Shown: one piece after another, positions 23,362-32,139 of the stretch | Layout: each line of letters begins with the position of its first letter | How positions within the stretch are numbered: the stretch's first letter is position 1 | DNA from: Arthrobacter sp. S39 | GTDB lineage: Bacteria > Actinomycetota > Actinomycetes > Actinomycetales > Micrococcaceae | DNA: 40,649 nucleotides | NCBI RefSeq assembly: GCF_004320525.1 | Contig: NZ_SIHX01000021.1 | Span: forward strand, 1-40,649 | Direction: 5' to 3' | Position numbers and translations under genes: made by a program | The notes under the pieces: generated by a model | Seen by the model: only the letters and a program-made list of their open reading frames with translations | Told to the model about the DNA's origin: nothing | Databases searched by the model: none

Positions 23362-26300
23362 GCATCGCAACCATGCTGCCGATGGGCGAGCTCACGAACC
23401 CGGGCCAGATGCGCCTTGCGCTGGTGCAGGTGGTCAACTGGGGTACGTTCCATGGGGCCCATACGATGCACGTGGACCGCAATGGAACCCTGCTGACGGG
23501 CAACTCGGGCGTGGGCAAGTCGACGCTGTTTGATGCCATGCTGCGCGTGTTCGATGCGAGGCCGCGCTCCAACGAGGCGGCGGCGCAGCGGGTCGGCGGT
23601 GCCGTGGAGGACAAGCGGACCACGTTCACGTACATGCGCGGCAAGGTGGGCGACAAGGCGGTGGGCGAGGGCTCGGCCAGTGCGTTCCAGCGCCCGGGTG
23701 CCACGTGGTCCGCCGTCGCGCTGACGTTTGATAACGCCGCGGGCACCCGCGTCACGGTGTCGGCACTGTTCGACCTGCCCAAGAACGGCACGGAATCCAG
23801 TGTGGGGCGCTTCTACCTGATCGACACCAAGCCGCTGGATCTCCCGGCCATCGAGGACATCGCTGAGAAGCGCTTCACCAAGGCCGCGTTGGAGACGATT
23901 TTCCCGGACGCCCAGGTCTTCGACGTGCACAAGGCTTTTGCGGAGCGTTTCCGCCGGCTCCTTGGCATCAGCTCGGACCAGGCCCTGCCGCTGCTCCGCG
24001 TGATCCAGGCCGGAAAGGGCCTGGGCGGCAGCGTCAATACTTTCTTCCGCGACCAGGTCCTGGACGCCCCGGCCACGCTCGCCGCTGCTGACGACGTGGT
24101 GGAGGAATTCAGCAACCTCATGTCCATCCGGCAGCGGCTGGAGGATGTGCGGCAGCAGCGGGACCAGCTGGCCCCGGTGCCCGGGCTGAACAAGGACTAC
24201 GCGCAGTCGCTGCTGGACGCGAATCGGCTCCGGGAGCTGGCGGGCGAGGAGTTCGAGGCCTACAGGCAGCGGCTCGCGGTCACCGTCCACCAAAAGACCC
24301 TTGCCCGGTTCAAGGAGCTGGCCCAGGTCAAGGCCAAGGAGCTGGGGGCGGAACGCTCGGTCCGGGACGGGCTGGCCAAGGAACTGCGCCAGCTGGAGAC
24401 CGACTACAACAACCAGGGTGGCAACGCGATCTCCGCGATCGAGCAGTCGCTGGAGAACGCCAGGGTTGGCCTGAGGCTCGGGCAGCAGGTGGAGGAAGCG
24501 GCCCGCAAGGCACTGTCCGACGCCGGCCTGCAGCTTGAGTGGACCGCCGACGGTTGGGAACAGGCGCACGAGCAGGCGGCCGCCCGGTCGGCCGAGCTCA
24601 AGGATGACTCGCAGGCCCTGCAGGAACTCCGCTTCGAGGCGTTCGACGGCCACGCCACCAAAAAACGCGAGCTGGCGGCTGCCCAGCAGGAGCTTGTGTC
24701 GCTGAAGACACGCAAGTCCCTGCTGCCGCCGTCGAGCATTGAAAACCGTGCGGCAATTGCCGCGGCCACCGGCGTCCCGGAGGACCGGATGCCGTTCGGC
24801 GGTGAGCTGATCGACCTCGCCGAGGGGGAGGAGCAGTGGCGTCCCGCCGCAGAACGGGCGCTCCGGAACCTCGCCACCACGCTGCTGGTCCCGGGCGAAC
24901 ATTTCGCCGCGGTGACCCGCTACCTGAACGACAACAAGGTCCGCGGGGCCCTGCGCGCCGTGGACGTGTCCAAGCCGCTCGCCGGCGGCGCGCTGGCCGT
25001 GGAGGACGTGCGCGACGGCGACCTCCTCACCAAGCTGGACATCCTCGCCAGCGGCGCGGTGACGGACGCCGGGGAATGGATCCGGGAGCGGATCGCGCTC
25101 GATTTCGCCTACCCGTGCGTTGCGGACCCCGACGAGCTGGCCACGCTGGACAAAGGCCTGAGCCTGGGCGGGGTGGTCAAGCGAAACCGCCACACGGTAG
25201 AGAAGGACGACCGTTTCACGGGCCGCCAGGACTACGTGCTCGGGTTCGACAACGCCGCCAAGCTGGAGCTCGTGGCCGCCCAGGTGGAGGACCTGCAACA
25301 GGAGCTGGCCAAGGCTGCCGAGCTGGCCCAAAGCCGCGAAGCGTCCCACCAGGGCATGAGCCGGCAGCTCGATGCGCTGCGGCTGATTGCGGAGGATCAC
25401 CGCCCCTGGGAGCAGGTATCGGCCGCGGTTGCCGCGGAGGAACTTGCCAGGATCGAGCAGCGGCTCAAGGACGCCCTGGCTGCCCAGGCCGACCTGGAAC
25501 CGCTGCGCGCCAACATCGAGGCGGCGCGGCAGAAGCACCAGGCAAGCACCGAAGCCGCGGCCGTCCTGCAGAGTGAATACAAGGCACTCGACCGGCAGCT
25601 GAGCAACGCGGATTCGCTGCTGGAAGCCGCGCGGGCCCGCCTGGAGCAGGCGCCGCCGTCGGACGCCACCGTTACAGCGCTGGAACCGTACTTCACTGAA
25701 TTCGGCGACGTCAGCGAGATGCACGAGCTGGACAACCTGGCCAACCGCGTCCGGACGGCGCTGCTGGGGGAGCTGCACGCTGCCGAGACACGCGGACAGG
25801 CAACCTCCGAGCGGCTGACGCGCATCTTTGAAGGCTTCGTCCGGGAGTGGGGAACCGCCATTTCCGCGGACCACGGCACCTCGGTCGGCGCCGCGGGGGA
25901 GTTCGAATCCCGGTACCACGCCATCGTCAGCGACGGCCTTCCCGCGCAGGAGACCGAGTTCCGGCAGTTCTTCAACCAGCGCACACACGAGTCGTTCAGC
26001 ACGCTGCTGCACCTGCTGGACGAGGAACGGCGGTCCATCACCAGCCGGATCCTGCCGCTGAACGGCATCCTGTCCGAGGTCAACTTCCATGAGGGCAGCT
26101 TCCTGGAACTGGACATCAAGCAGACCCTGCCGGCCACGGCAAAGCAGTTCAAGGACGCCATCCAGAACGCGCTGAAGGCCCGGCACACCCGGCACGGCAG
26201 GACGGAAAATGCCGAAACTGACGACGCCGAGCTCACCGCCCGGTACAAAACCCTGGAAACGCTCGTGAAGCGGCTCGGCTCGCAGACCCCGGAGGATCGG

Positions 26301-26798
26301 CGCTGGCGTGCCGAGGTTCTGGACGTCCGCGGGCACCTGTTTATCCAGTGCAAGGAGCACCGCGAGGTGACCGGCCCGCGCGGCGGCAAGCGGACCGACG
26401 TCTACATGCATGCCGACACCGGCTCCATGTCCGGCGGCGAGCGGCAGCGCTTCACCGCGTTCATCATGGCCGCGGCGCTGAGCTACCAGCTGGGCATCGC
26501 TGAACAGGGGTTCACCACGTACGGCACGGTGATGATGGATGAGGCGTTTGTGCTGGCGTCGGAGGAGTTCGCGGGTGCCGGCATCAAGGCGCTGCACGAA
26601 TTCGGGTTCCAGCTGCTGCTGGCCGCGCCGGAGAACGTGATCGACCTGTCCCGGCACCTGGGCTCGGTGACCGAAATCCTGCGGGACAAGCGCACCAACC
26701 GCTCCGGCGTGCTGACCGCCCCGGTGATCCGGCCCCGGCCGGGCCAGGAGGGTGAGTGGCGGTCCGAGGCCAACCCCGTGGACATCGTGCTCCGCTGA
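23358..26798 (+). CDS. jetC: JetC/MksB-like SMC ATPase
   Basis: 1146-residue SMC-like motor. The Walker A motif GNSGVGKST is at 48-56. Two long coiled coils (about 255-450 and 645-830) flank a hinge-like region around 451-640 (VPEDRMPFGGELIDL, EEQWRPAAERALRN). The C-terminal head carries the ABC signature SGGERQR from 1025 and Walker B GTVMMDEAF with D1061 and E1062. All ATPase residues are intact, and the length suits MksB/JetC. In Wadjet it extrudes DNA loops with JetA and JetB until a small circular plasmid is recognised, which JetD then cuts. Here the next gene is an iron transporter, not jetD. It overlaps jetB by ATGA and ends the operon. Confidence 0.92.
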   Translation: MSIATMLPMGELTNPGQMRLALVQVVNWGTFHGAHTMHVDRNGTLLTGNSGVGKSTLFDAMLRVFDARPRSNEAAAQRVGGAVEDKRTTFTYMRGKVGDKAVGEGSASAFQRPGATWSAVALTFDNAAGTRVTVSALFDLPKNGTESSVGRFYLIDTKPLDLPAIEDIAEKRFTKAALETIFPDAQVFDVHKAFAERFRRLLGISSDQALPLLRVIQAGKGLGGSVNTFFRDQVLDAPATLAAADDVVEEFSNLMSIRQRLEDVRQQRDQLAPVPGLNKDYAQSLLDANRLRELAGEEFEAYRQRLAVTVHQKTLARFKELAQVKAKELGAERSVRDGLAKELRQLETDYNNQGGNAISAIEQSLENARVGLRLGQQVEEAARKALSDAGLQLEWTADGWEQAHEQAAARSAELKDDSQALQELRFEAFDGHATKKRELAAAQQELVSLKTRKSLLPPSSIENRAAIAAATGVPEDRMPFGGELIDLAEGEEQWRPAAERALRNLATTLLVPGEHFAAVTRYLNDNKVRGALRAVDVSKPLAGGALAVEDVRDGDLLTKLDILASGAVTDAGEWIRERIALDFAYPCVADPDELATLDKGLSLGGVVKRNRHTVEKDDRFTGRQDYVLGFDNAAKLELVAAQVEDLQQELAKAAELAQSREASHQGMSRQLDALRLIAEDHRPWEQVSAAVAAEELARIEQRLKDALAAQADLEPLRANIEAARQKHQASTEAAAVLQSEYKALDRQLSNADSLLEAARARLEQAPPSDATVTALEPYFTEFGDVSEMHELDNLANRVRTALLGELHAAETRGQATSERLTRIFEGFVREWGTAISADHGTSVGAAGEFESRYHAIVSDGLPAQETEFRQFFNQRTHESFSTLLHLLDEERRSITSRILPLNGILSEVNFHEGSFLELDIKQTLPATAKQFKDAIQNALKARHTRHGRTENAETDDAELTARYKTLETLVKRLGSQTPEDRRWRAEVLDVRGHLFIQCKEHREVTGPRGGKRTDVYMHADTGSMSGGERQRFTAFIMAAALSYQLGIAEQGFTTYGTVMMDEAFVLASEEFAGAGIKALHEFGFQLLLAAPENVIDLSRHLGSVTEILRDKRTNRSGVLTAPVIRPRPGQEGEWRSEANPVDIVLR

Positions 26799-26846
26799 CC
26801 CGGTGGGGTGGCGGGCTGTGTGCTTCGTCACGTCGGGGAATTAAGA

Positions 26847-26863
26847 TACGCAAACCTTGCGTA
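26847..26863. promoter_or_regulatory. Palindrome upstream of the iron operon
   Basis: TACGCAA (26847-26853) and TTGCGTA (26857-26863) are perfect complements around ACC. It lies 13 bp upstream of the DtxR-like box, and differs from it in sequence, so it may be the site of a second regulator. No regulator gene is adjacent. Confidence 0.45.
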
Positions 26864-26875
26864 ATGCACCGGAGG

Positions 26876-26894
26876 GTAGGCTAGCCTTACTTAG
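26876..26894. promoter_or_regulatory. DtxR/IdeR-type iron box
   Basis: The 19-mer from 26876 agrees with the DtxR/IdeR consensus TTAGGTTAGCCTAACCTAA at 14 of 19 positions by my count. Its centre, AGGCTAGCCT (26878-26887), is a perfect palindrome. It lies 28 bp upstream of the siderophore-binding protein start, as expected for iron-dependent repression of uptake genes. Confidence 0.7.
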
Positions 26895-26913
26895 GTTCGC
26901 ATCATTCACCTAA
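26891..26913. promoter_or_regulatory. TTAGGT-N11-ACCTAA inverted repeat at the ribosome site
   Basis: TTAGGT (26891-26896) and ACCTAA (26908-26913) are exact complements, spaced by 11 bases. The second half touches the ribosome site AAGGAG (26912-26917) of the binding-protein gene. The half-sites match DtxR-box ends, so this could be a second regulator contact or an mRNA hairpin that hides the ribosome site. Confidence 0.45.
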
Positions 26914-26921
26914 GGAGTTCC

Positions 26922-28013
26922 GTGACTTCCCCCCTCTTCTCCGGCCCGAGTGCCACCCGCCGCACGCTGTTCAAGTCAGCCGGCAAGGCAACGGCCGTGC
27001 TGGCCGCAGCGGCACTCACCCTCTCCGCCTGCTCCACGGGACCCGCGTCCACCACGTCGGACGCCAGCACTTCCAGCTCCAGCAGCTCGCAGTTCCCGGT
27101 CACCATCAAGCACGTCTTCGGTGAGACCACCATCAAGGAACAGCCCAAGCGCGTCGTCACCGTCTCCTGGGTCAACGACGACGTTGCCATCGCCCTCGGA
27201 GTGGTCCCGGTGGGCGTCCCCAAGAACGAATGGGGCGGCAACGAGCAGGGCTCCACGCCGTGGAAGGACGCAGCGCTGAAGGATCTCGGCGCAGGCTTCG
27301 GCTCGGACAAGGCTCCGGTCCAGTTCTCCGAGGCCGATGGCATCAACTTCACCGAGATCGCCAAGCTCACCCCGGACGTCATCCTGGCCGCCTACTCCGG
27401 CCTGACCGAAGAGGACTACAAGAAGCTCAACGAGATCGCACCGGTGGTGGCCCACCCTGAGGTTGCCTACGGAACCTCATGGCAGGATTCAACGTCCATC
27501 ATCGGCAAGGCGCTGGGCAAGGAAGCCGAAGCCACCAAGCTCATCTCCGACACCGAGGCCACCATCAAGGAAAAGGTCGCCAAGTACCCGCAGATTGCAG
27601 GCAAGAGCTTCATCTACGGCAACCTGGAGCCCGCATCGGCTGACGGCGTCAACGTCTACACCGCCAACGACAACCGCCCCCGCTTCCTCAGCGAGATCGG
27701 CATGAAGCTCGCGTCCGTTGTGGAGGACAACTCGAAGGGTTCCAAGGAGTTCTTCATCCAGTGGTCCGCTGAGAAGGCCAATGAACTCGAATCCGACATC
27801 TTCGTCACCTGGGTTCCGGACGCCGCCACCACCGATTCCATCAAGTCGGACCCGCTGCTCGGCCAGATCCCGGCCATCAAGACCGGCGCCCTGGTTGCCG
27901 ATTCGGACAACACCCTGACGCTGTCCATCTCGGCTTCCTCCCCGCTGAGCCTGCCGTGGTCACTGGACACGTTCCTGCCGCAGCTGGCCACCGCAGCGGA
28001 TGCAGTGAAGTAA
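26922..28013 (+). CDS. Iron-siderophore ABC transporter, substrate-binding lipoprotein
   Basis: 363-residue periplasmic-binding-type lipoprotein from the GTG at 26922, with AAGGAG four bases upstream. The signal peptide ends in the lipobox LSAC (Cys about 37), followed by a Ser/Thr-rich linker. The mature part has the FepB/FhuD fold pattern: KRVVTVSWVNDDVAIALGV, FTEIAKLTPDVILAAYSGL and the helix linking the two lobes. It captures a ferric siderophore, probably catecholate- or hydroxamate-type, and hands it to the two permeases that follow. The promoter region carries a DtxR-like box and further inverted repeats. The exact siderophore cannot be told. Confidence 0.92.
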   Translation: MTSPLFSGPSATRRTLFKSAGKATAVLAAAALTLSACSTGPASTTSDASTSSSSSSQFPVTIKHVFGETTIKEQPKRVVTVSWVNDDVAIALGVVPVGVPKNEWGGNEQGSTPWKDAALKDLGAGFGSDKAPVQFSEADGINFTEIAKLTPDVILAAYSGLTEEDYKKLNEIAPVVAHPEVAYGTSWQDSTSIIGKALGKEAEATKLISDTEATIKEKVAKYPQIAGKSFIYGNLEPASADGVNVYTANDNRPRFLSEIGMKLASVVEDNSKGSKEFFIQWSAEKANELESDIFVTWVPDAATTDSIKSDPLLGQIPAIKTGALVADSDNTLTLSISASSPLSLPWSLDTFLPQLATAADAVK

Positions 28014-28023
28014 GCACCGTTTC

Positions 28024-29145
28024 ATGACGGAAAGTACGACGGCGGCACCCGCCGGACAGCGCGAACGTACACTTGGGGCCCTAAACGGGTCGCATGAAGG
28101 GCCTCAAGTGTACGTTCGCGCCGGGGGAAACGTTCGCGCTGGCGGGAAACCCAGGACCAGGCAGGCTGCCTGGCTGCTGGCCGCCGTCGTCGTACTTGCT
28201 TTGTTAGCTGCCGCTTCCCTGGCCATCGGCGCCAGGGGCCTCTCCCTGGCCACCGTATGGCAGGCCCTGACCCAGTTCGACCCCGCCAACGGCGACCACG
28301 CCGTGGTCCACGCCCGCATCCCCCGCACCGTCCTCGGAATCCTCGTTGGCGGTGCCCTGGGACTCGCCGGCGCCGCCATGCAGGGCGTCGCCCGCAACCC
28401 GCTGGCCGATCCGGGCATCATGGGCGTCAACGCCGGAGCCGCGCTGGCCGTGGTGACCGGCATTTATCTCTTTGGCATTACCTCCCTCAGCGGCTACATC
28501 TGGTTCGCCTTCATCGGCGCCGGAGCTGCCGCCGTCGTGGTTTACCTCATCGCTTCGATGGGCAGGGACGGGGCGACGCCGGTCAAGCTGGCCCTCGCCG
28601 GGGCCGCGCTCAGCGCCGGACTGTATTCCCTGATGAGCGTCATCCTCGTCTCCAGCCAGGACACCCTGGACCGCTTCCGCTTCTGGCAGGTGGGCGGGAT
28701 CGCCGGCCGCGACTGGGCCGTGGTGCTGCCGGGCCTGCCGTTCCTCGCCGTTGGCGCGCTGATCATCCTGGCCACCGGCCGCATCCTCAACAGCCTTGCC
28801 CTCGGTGACGACATCGCCCGCGGCCTCGGCCAGCGCGTTGGCCTGACCCGCGGCGTGACGGCCCTCGGCATTGTGCTGCTCTGCGGTTCCGCGACGGCGC
28901 TGGCAGGTCCCATCGGGTTCGTGGGCCTGGTTATTCCGCACGCGGTCCGGTCACTCACCGGCCCGGACTACCGCTGGATCCTGCCGTTCTCCCTGGTGCT
29001 GGCCCCGGCGCTGCTTCTCGGCGCGGACATCATCGGTCGCGTGGTGCTGCTTCCCGGCGAGGTGCCGGCCGGCATCATGACGGCGCTGGTGGGCGCGCCG
29101 GTCTTCGTCTGGCTGATCCGCCGCGGCAAGGGAGCAGGGCTGTGA
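28024..29145 (+). CDS. Iron-siderophore ABC transporter permease (FecCD family), first subunit
   Basis: 373 residues, about 9-10 membrane helices of the FecCD family. Typical motifs are RIPRTVLGILVGGALGLAGAAMQGVARNPLADPGIMGVNAGAAL (split over residues ~98-140), GLGQRVGLTRG and a GPIGFVGLVIPHAVRSLTGPDYRWILP stretch. The N-terminus is unusual: residues ~12-38 are encoded by a copy of a hairpin repeat (28059-28121), placed between the start and the first membrane helix. The ATG at 28024, 10 bp after the binding-protein stop, has a poor ribosome site; a GTG at 28108 is the alternative. It overlaps the next permease by GTGA and should form a heterodimeric channel with it. Confidence 0.9.
   Translation: MTESTTAAPAGQRERTLGALNGSHEGPQVYVRAGGNVRAGGKPRTRQAAWLLAAVVVLALLAAASLAIGARGLSLATVWQALTQFDPANGDHAVVHARIPRTVLGILVGGALGLAGAAMQGVARNPLADPGIMGVNAGAALAVVTGIYLFGITSLSGYIWFAFIGAGAAAVVVYLIASMGRDGATPVKLALAGAALSAGLYSLMSVILVSSQDTLDRFRFWQVGGIAGRDWAVVLPGLPFLAVGALIILATGRILNSLALGDDIARGLGQRVGLTRGVTALGIVLLCGSATALAGPIGFVGLVIPHAVRSLTGPDYRWILPFSLVLAPALLLGADIIGRVVLLPGEVPAGIMTALVGAPVFVWLIRRGKGAGL
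28059..28121. repeat. Dispersed hairpin repeat, copy 2, inside a permease gene
   Basis: Arms 28059-28082 and 28098-28121 pair at 23 of 24 positions around a 15-nt loop. The arm opens GCGCGAACGTACACTTG and is the same element as at 13065-13128, with differences confined to a few bases and the loop. A further CGTTCGCGC sits at 28131-28139. The repeat is in frame with the permease, adding residues but no stop codon. Confidence 0.8.
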
Positions 29146-30251
29146 GCCGCGTCGAAACCAAACCCCCCGTTGACCTATCACTTCCGGTTGCCAAAACCGG
29201 GTCTAAACGACCAAAACTGATAGCGCAACAGTGGCGGACCGCAGTCCTGGCCCTCGGCGTCGTTCTCCTCTTTGCCGCGGGCGTCCTGCTGGGCAGCTAC
29301 ACGGTGACCATCCCGGACTTTTTCAAGATCCTGATCGCGCACCTCACTGGCGGCGAGAAAATTCCGGGCGCCAGCTTCATCGTGATGGAGAACAAGCTGC
29401 CCCGGGCGGTGATCGGCATCATGATTGGCGTGGCCTTCGGCCTGTCCGGCGGCCTGTTCCAGACCATGCTCCGCAACCCGCTGGCCAGCCCCGACGTGAT
29501 CGGCATCAGCTACGGCGCCAGCGCGGCCGCGGTCACCGCCATCGTGGTCTTCGGCGCCACCGGTCCGGCCGTGTCCGGCGCGGCACTGGGCGGTGCGCTG
29601 GGCATCGCAGCCCTCATCTACGCCATCTCGCGCGGACCGTCCCTGGGCTCGGGCGGCGGCAACCGGGGGAACGCCGCAGGCAATCGGCTCATTCTGGCCG
29701 GGGTGGGCATCGCCGCCGCCCTGCACGCGGTGGTCAACTTCATGATGACCCGCGCGGACATCCGTACGGCGGCCGACGCGCTCGTGTGGCTCAATGGCTC
29801 CCTCAACTCCGCCAACTGGGACCGCGCCGGCATGCTGGCCCTGGCGCTCCTGGTCCTGGTCCCAGCCGTCATCGCCCTCGCGGGGCCGCTGCGCATCCTG
29901 GAACTCGGCGACGACGCCGCAGCCGGGCTGGGCATCCGCGTCGGGTTCACCCGCCTCGCTGTGGTGATCACGGCAGTCGGACTCGCCGCGGTGGCGACGG
30001 CGGCGGCCGGCCCCGTCTCGTTCGTCGCCTTCCTGGCGGGCCCCATTGCTCGGCGCTTCACCCGGAAGGCCAGCCTCCCGGCGTCGGCCCTGGTGGGCGC
30101 CCTGATCGTCCTCGCGGCCGACTACTTCGCGGCCAACCTGGCGCCCCTGCTGCTGGACGGCACCGTGCTGCCCGTCGGCGTGATCACCGGCGCGCTCGGT
30201 GCCCCGTTCCTGCTGTGGCTCCTGGTCACAGCCAACCGAAAGGATGCCTGA
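29142..30251 (+). CDS. Iron-siderophore ABC transporter permease (FecCD family), second subunit
   Basis: 369 residues, starting at a GTG that overlaps the preceding stop as GTGA. Around nine membrane helices are visible, with the family motifs NKLPRAVIGIMIGVAFGLSGG, RNPLASPDVIGISYGAS and LGIRVGFTRLAV (coupling region contacting the ATPase), and AGPVSFVAFLAGPIARRFTRKA near the end. It pairs with the first permease; such transporters use two homologous permease chains rather than two copies of one. Unlike its partner, the N-terminus carries no repeat-derived insertion. The ATPase gene follows immediately. Confidence 0.92.
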   Translation: MSRVETKPPVDLSLPVAKTGSKRPKLIAQQWRTAVLALGVVLLFAAGVLLGSYTVTIPDFFKILIAHLTGGEKIPGASFIVMENKLPRAVIGIMIGVAFGLSGGLFQTMLRNPLASPDVIGISYGASAAAVTAIVVFGATGPAVSGAALGGALGIAALIYAISRGPSLGSGGGNRGNAAGNRLILAGVGIAAALHAVVNFMMTRADIRTAADALVWLNGSLNSANWDRAGMLALALLVLVPAVIALAGPLRILELGDDAAAGLGIRVGFTRLAVVITAVGLAAVATAAAGPVSFVAFLAGPIARRFTRKASLPASALVGALIVLAADYFAANLAPLLLDGTVLPVGVITGALGAPFLLWLLVTANRKDA

Positions 30252-30252
30252 C

Positions 30253-31068
30253 ATGGCCGTTCTCAGGGCCCAGGACCTCACTCTGAAATATGACCAGCGC
30301 TGCGTGGTGGACGGCCTCACGGCTGAAATCCCGGAGGGCAAGGTGACCATGATCGTGGGCGCCAATGCCTGTGGCAAGTCCACGCTCCTCCGCGGCCTGT
30401 CCCGCCTCCTCAAACCGGCGGCCGGCGTGGTGACGCTGGACGGCAAGGACATCCACTCCCGCCCGGCCCGGGTACTGGCCCGGACCCTCGGCCTCCTCCC
30501 GCAGCACCCCACCGCGCCGGACGGCATCGCCGTCCGCGACCTCGTGGGCCGGGGGCGCTACCCGCACCAGGGCTTCTTCCGCAGCTGGAGCACCGAGGAC
30601 GACGCCGCGGTGCAGCGCGCGCTGGAAGCGACGGAAACGCTGGAACTCGCTGAGCGGAACGTCGACGAACTCTCCGGCGGCCAGCGCCAGCGGGTGTGGA
30701 TCGCCATGGCATTGGCCCAGGAGACCGACGTCCTGTTGCTGGATGAACCCACTACGTACCTGGACCTGGCACACCAGGTGGAAGTCCTGGACCTGATCAC
30801 TGACCTGAACCGCAAGCGCGGCACCACCGTGGCCATCGTCCTGCACGACCTCAACCTGGCCGCCCGCTACGCGGACCACGTCATCGCGATGAAGGGCGGG
30901 GAAGTGGTGGCCCTGGGCCACCCGACCACCGTTGTCACCGAAAAGCTGGTCCGCACCGTCTTCGGCCTTGAGTCCCGGGTGATACCCGACCCGGTCTCGG
31001 GCACGCCCCTGATCATTCCCATCGGCCGCCACCACACCACCGCCACCGAACTGGAGCTCGTTTCATGA
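30253..31068 (+). CDS. Iron-siderophore ABC transporter ATP-binding protein
   Basis: 271-residue ABC ATPase. Walker A is GANACGKST (36-44), the Q-loop LGLLPQHP, the signature LSGGQRQR, Walker B VLLLDEPTTYLDL and the H-loop VLHDLNLAARY. This set and the sequence around YPHQGFF mark the FepC/FecE iron-complex family. The ATG at 30253 is taken, one base after the permease stop; AAGGA lies about eight bases upstream. An in-frame ATG at 30244 is also possible. The stop overlaps the next start as ATGA, so all five genes form one operon. Confidence 0.93.
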   Translation: MAVLRAQDLTLKYDQRCVVDGLTAEIPEGKVTMIVGANACGKSTLLRGLSRLLKPAAGVVTLDGKDIHSRPARVLARTLGLLPQHPTAPDGIAVRDLVGRGRYPHQGFFRSWSTEDDAAVQRALEATETLELAERNVDELSGGQRQRVWIAMALAQETDVLLLDEPTTYLDLAHQVEVLDLITDLNRKRGTTVAIVLHDLNLAARYADHVIAMKGGEVVALGHPTTVVTEKLVRTVFGLESRVIPDPVSGTPLIIPIGRHHTTATELELVS

Positions 31069-32105
31069 AAACCCGCGACATCGCCGCCACCGAGCCCATG
31101 ACCCTGGCCTTTGAGGTCACCGTCTCCTCCGTGCAGGAGCTGAGTCCCAACTTCCGCCGCATCACGTTCGGCGGCTACTGCCTGCGCGACTTCGGCGTGA
31201 ACGGAGACACCCGTGACCTGCGGATCAAGCTGATGATCCCCTCACTGGCGGAGGACGGCGCGGAGCTTCCGCTGCCGGTCTTCGAAATGACGCAGTCCGG
31301 CTGGTACCGGGAGTGGCTGGCCATGGACCCCGCCGAACGGGGTTCCATGCGGACCTACACGGTCCGCCAGTCGCGGCTGGATTCGGTCTACCCGGAGATC
31401 GACGTCGACTTCGTGATGCATTTCGACGCCGATGGCCACGGCGGTCCGGCCGCTAACTGGGCCCGGAACGCCAAACCGGGGGATGCGATCACCATCATCG
31501 GCCCCAACAACCGCCACGCCCAGTGCTACACCGCCGAGATCTACGGCGGCATCGAATGGCGGCCCGGAATGGCACAGCGCATCCTGCTTGCCGGCGACGA
31601 AACGGCCGTCCCGGCCATCTCCGCCATCCTGGAAAGCCTGCCGTCCTACATGACCGGCCACGCGTTCCTGGAGGTCCCCGAGGCCGGTGACTTCCTGGAA
31701 CTCACCTCGCCGGCCGACGTCGAAATCACCTGGCTGGCCCGCGGCGCGGCGATCGGACGCTCACGCCCGCACGGGGAGCTGCTCCAGCAGGCAGTGCGCT
31801 CGGCGGTTCCTGAACCCGGCTGGGTTGGCATCAAAGCGTCCGACGGCGGCGCCGGCCCCGAGCCCGAAGACGTCAACGTGGACGTGGACATCCTCTGGGA
31901 GACCCCCGCGCGGATGGAAACAGCCGAAATCGAGGCCACCAAGAACCCCGACATGCCGGCCGGCGCCATGCCCTTCTACGCCTGGATCGCCGGGGAAGCC
32001 GCAGTCATCAAGGACATGCGCCGGTACCTGGTCCGGGACGTGGGGATCGACCGGAAGCAGGTTGCGTTCATGGGTTACTGGCGGCAGGGCAAGGCCGAGC
32101 TGTAG
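31065..32105 (+). CDS. Siderophore-interacting protein (FAD-dependent ferric-siderophore reductase)
   Basis: 346 residues. The FAD-binding half includes SPNFRRITFGG and MRTYTVRQ (the RxYS/T-type flavin contact), and the NAD(P)H-binding half has LLAGDETAVPAISAIL and, near the end, YAWIAGEAAVIKDMRRYLV and VAFMGYWRQGKAE. This is the SIP family related to ViuB, which reduces Fe(III) in imported siderophores and releases Fe(II) in the cytoplasm. Its start overlaps the ATPase stop (ATGA) and it closes the operon, so uptake and reduction are co-expressed under iron control. The rather long middle insertion (residues ~210-275) is not explained by the family as I know it. Confidence 0.92.
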   Translation: MKTRDIAATEPMTLAFEVTVSSVQELSPNFRRITFGGYCLRDFGVNGDTRDLRIKLMIPSLAEDGAELPLPVFEMTQSGWYREWLAMDPAERGSMRTYTVRQSRLDSVYPEIDVDFVMHFDADGHGGPAANWARNAKPGDAITIIGPNNRHAQCYTAEIYGGIEWRPGMAQRILLAGDETAVPAISAILESLPSYMTGHAFLEVPEAGDFLELTSPADVEITWLARGAAIGRSRPHGELLQQAVRSAVPEPGWVGIKASDGGAGPEPEDVNVDVDILWETPARMETAEIEATKNPDMPAGAMPFYAWIAGEAAVIKDMRRYLVRDVGIDRKQVAFMGYWRQGKAEL

Positions 32106-32139
32106 CGTACGCCGAGCCTCGCAGCGGGAGAGGCCAGTC

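Noticed and set aside
22950..26831. Very long open frame on the strand opposite jetC (about 1290 codons)
   Set aside because: It mirrors high-GC codon bias of jetC, has no ribosome site, and its translation is low-complexity without motifs; jetC on the other strand has clear ATPase motifs.
20730..26921. Search for a jetD gene on either strand around jetABC
   Set aside because: All sizeable frames there are explained by jetABC, the PepSY gene and the iron operon; none resembles DUF3322/DUF2220.
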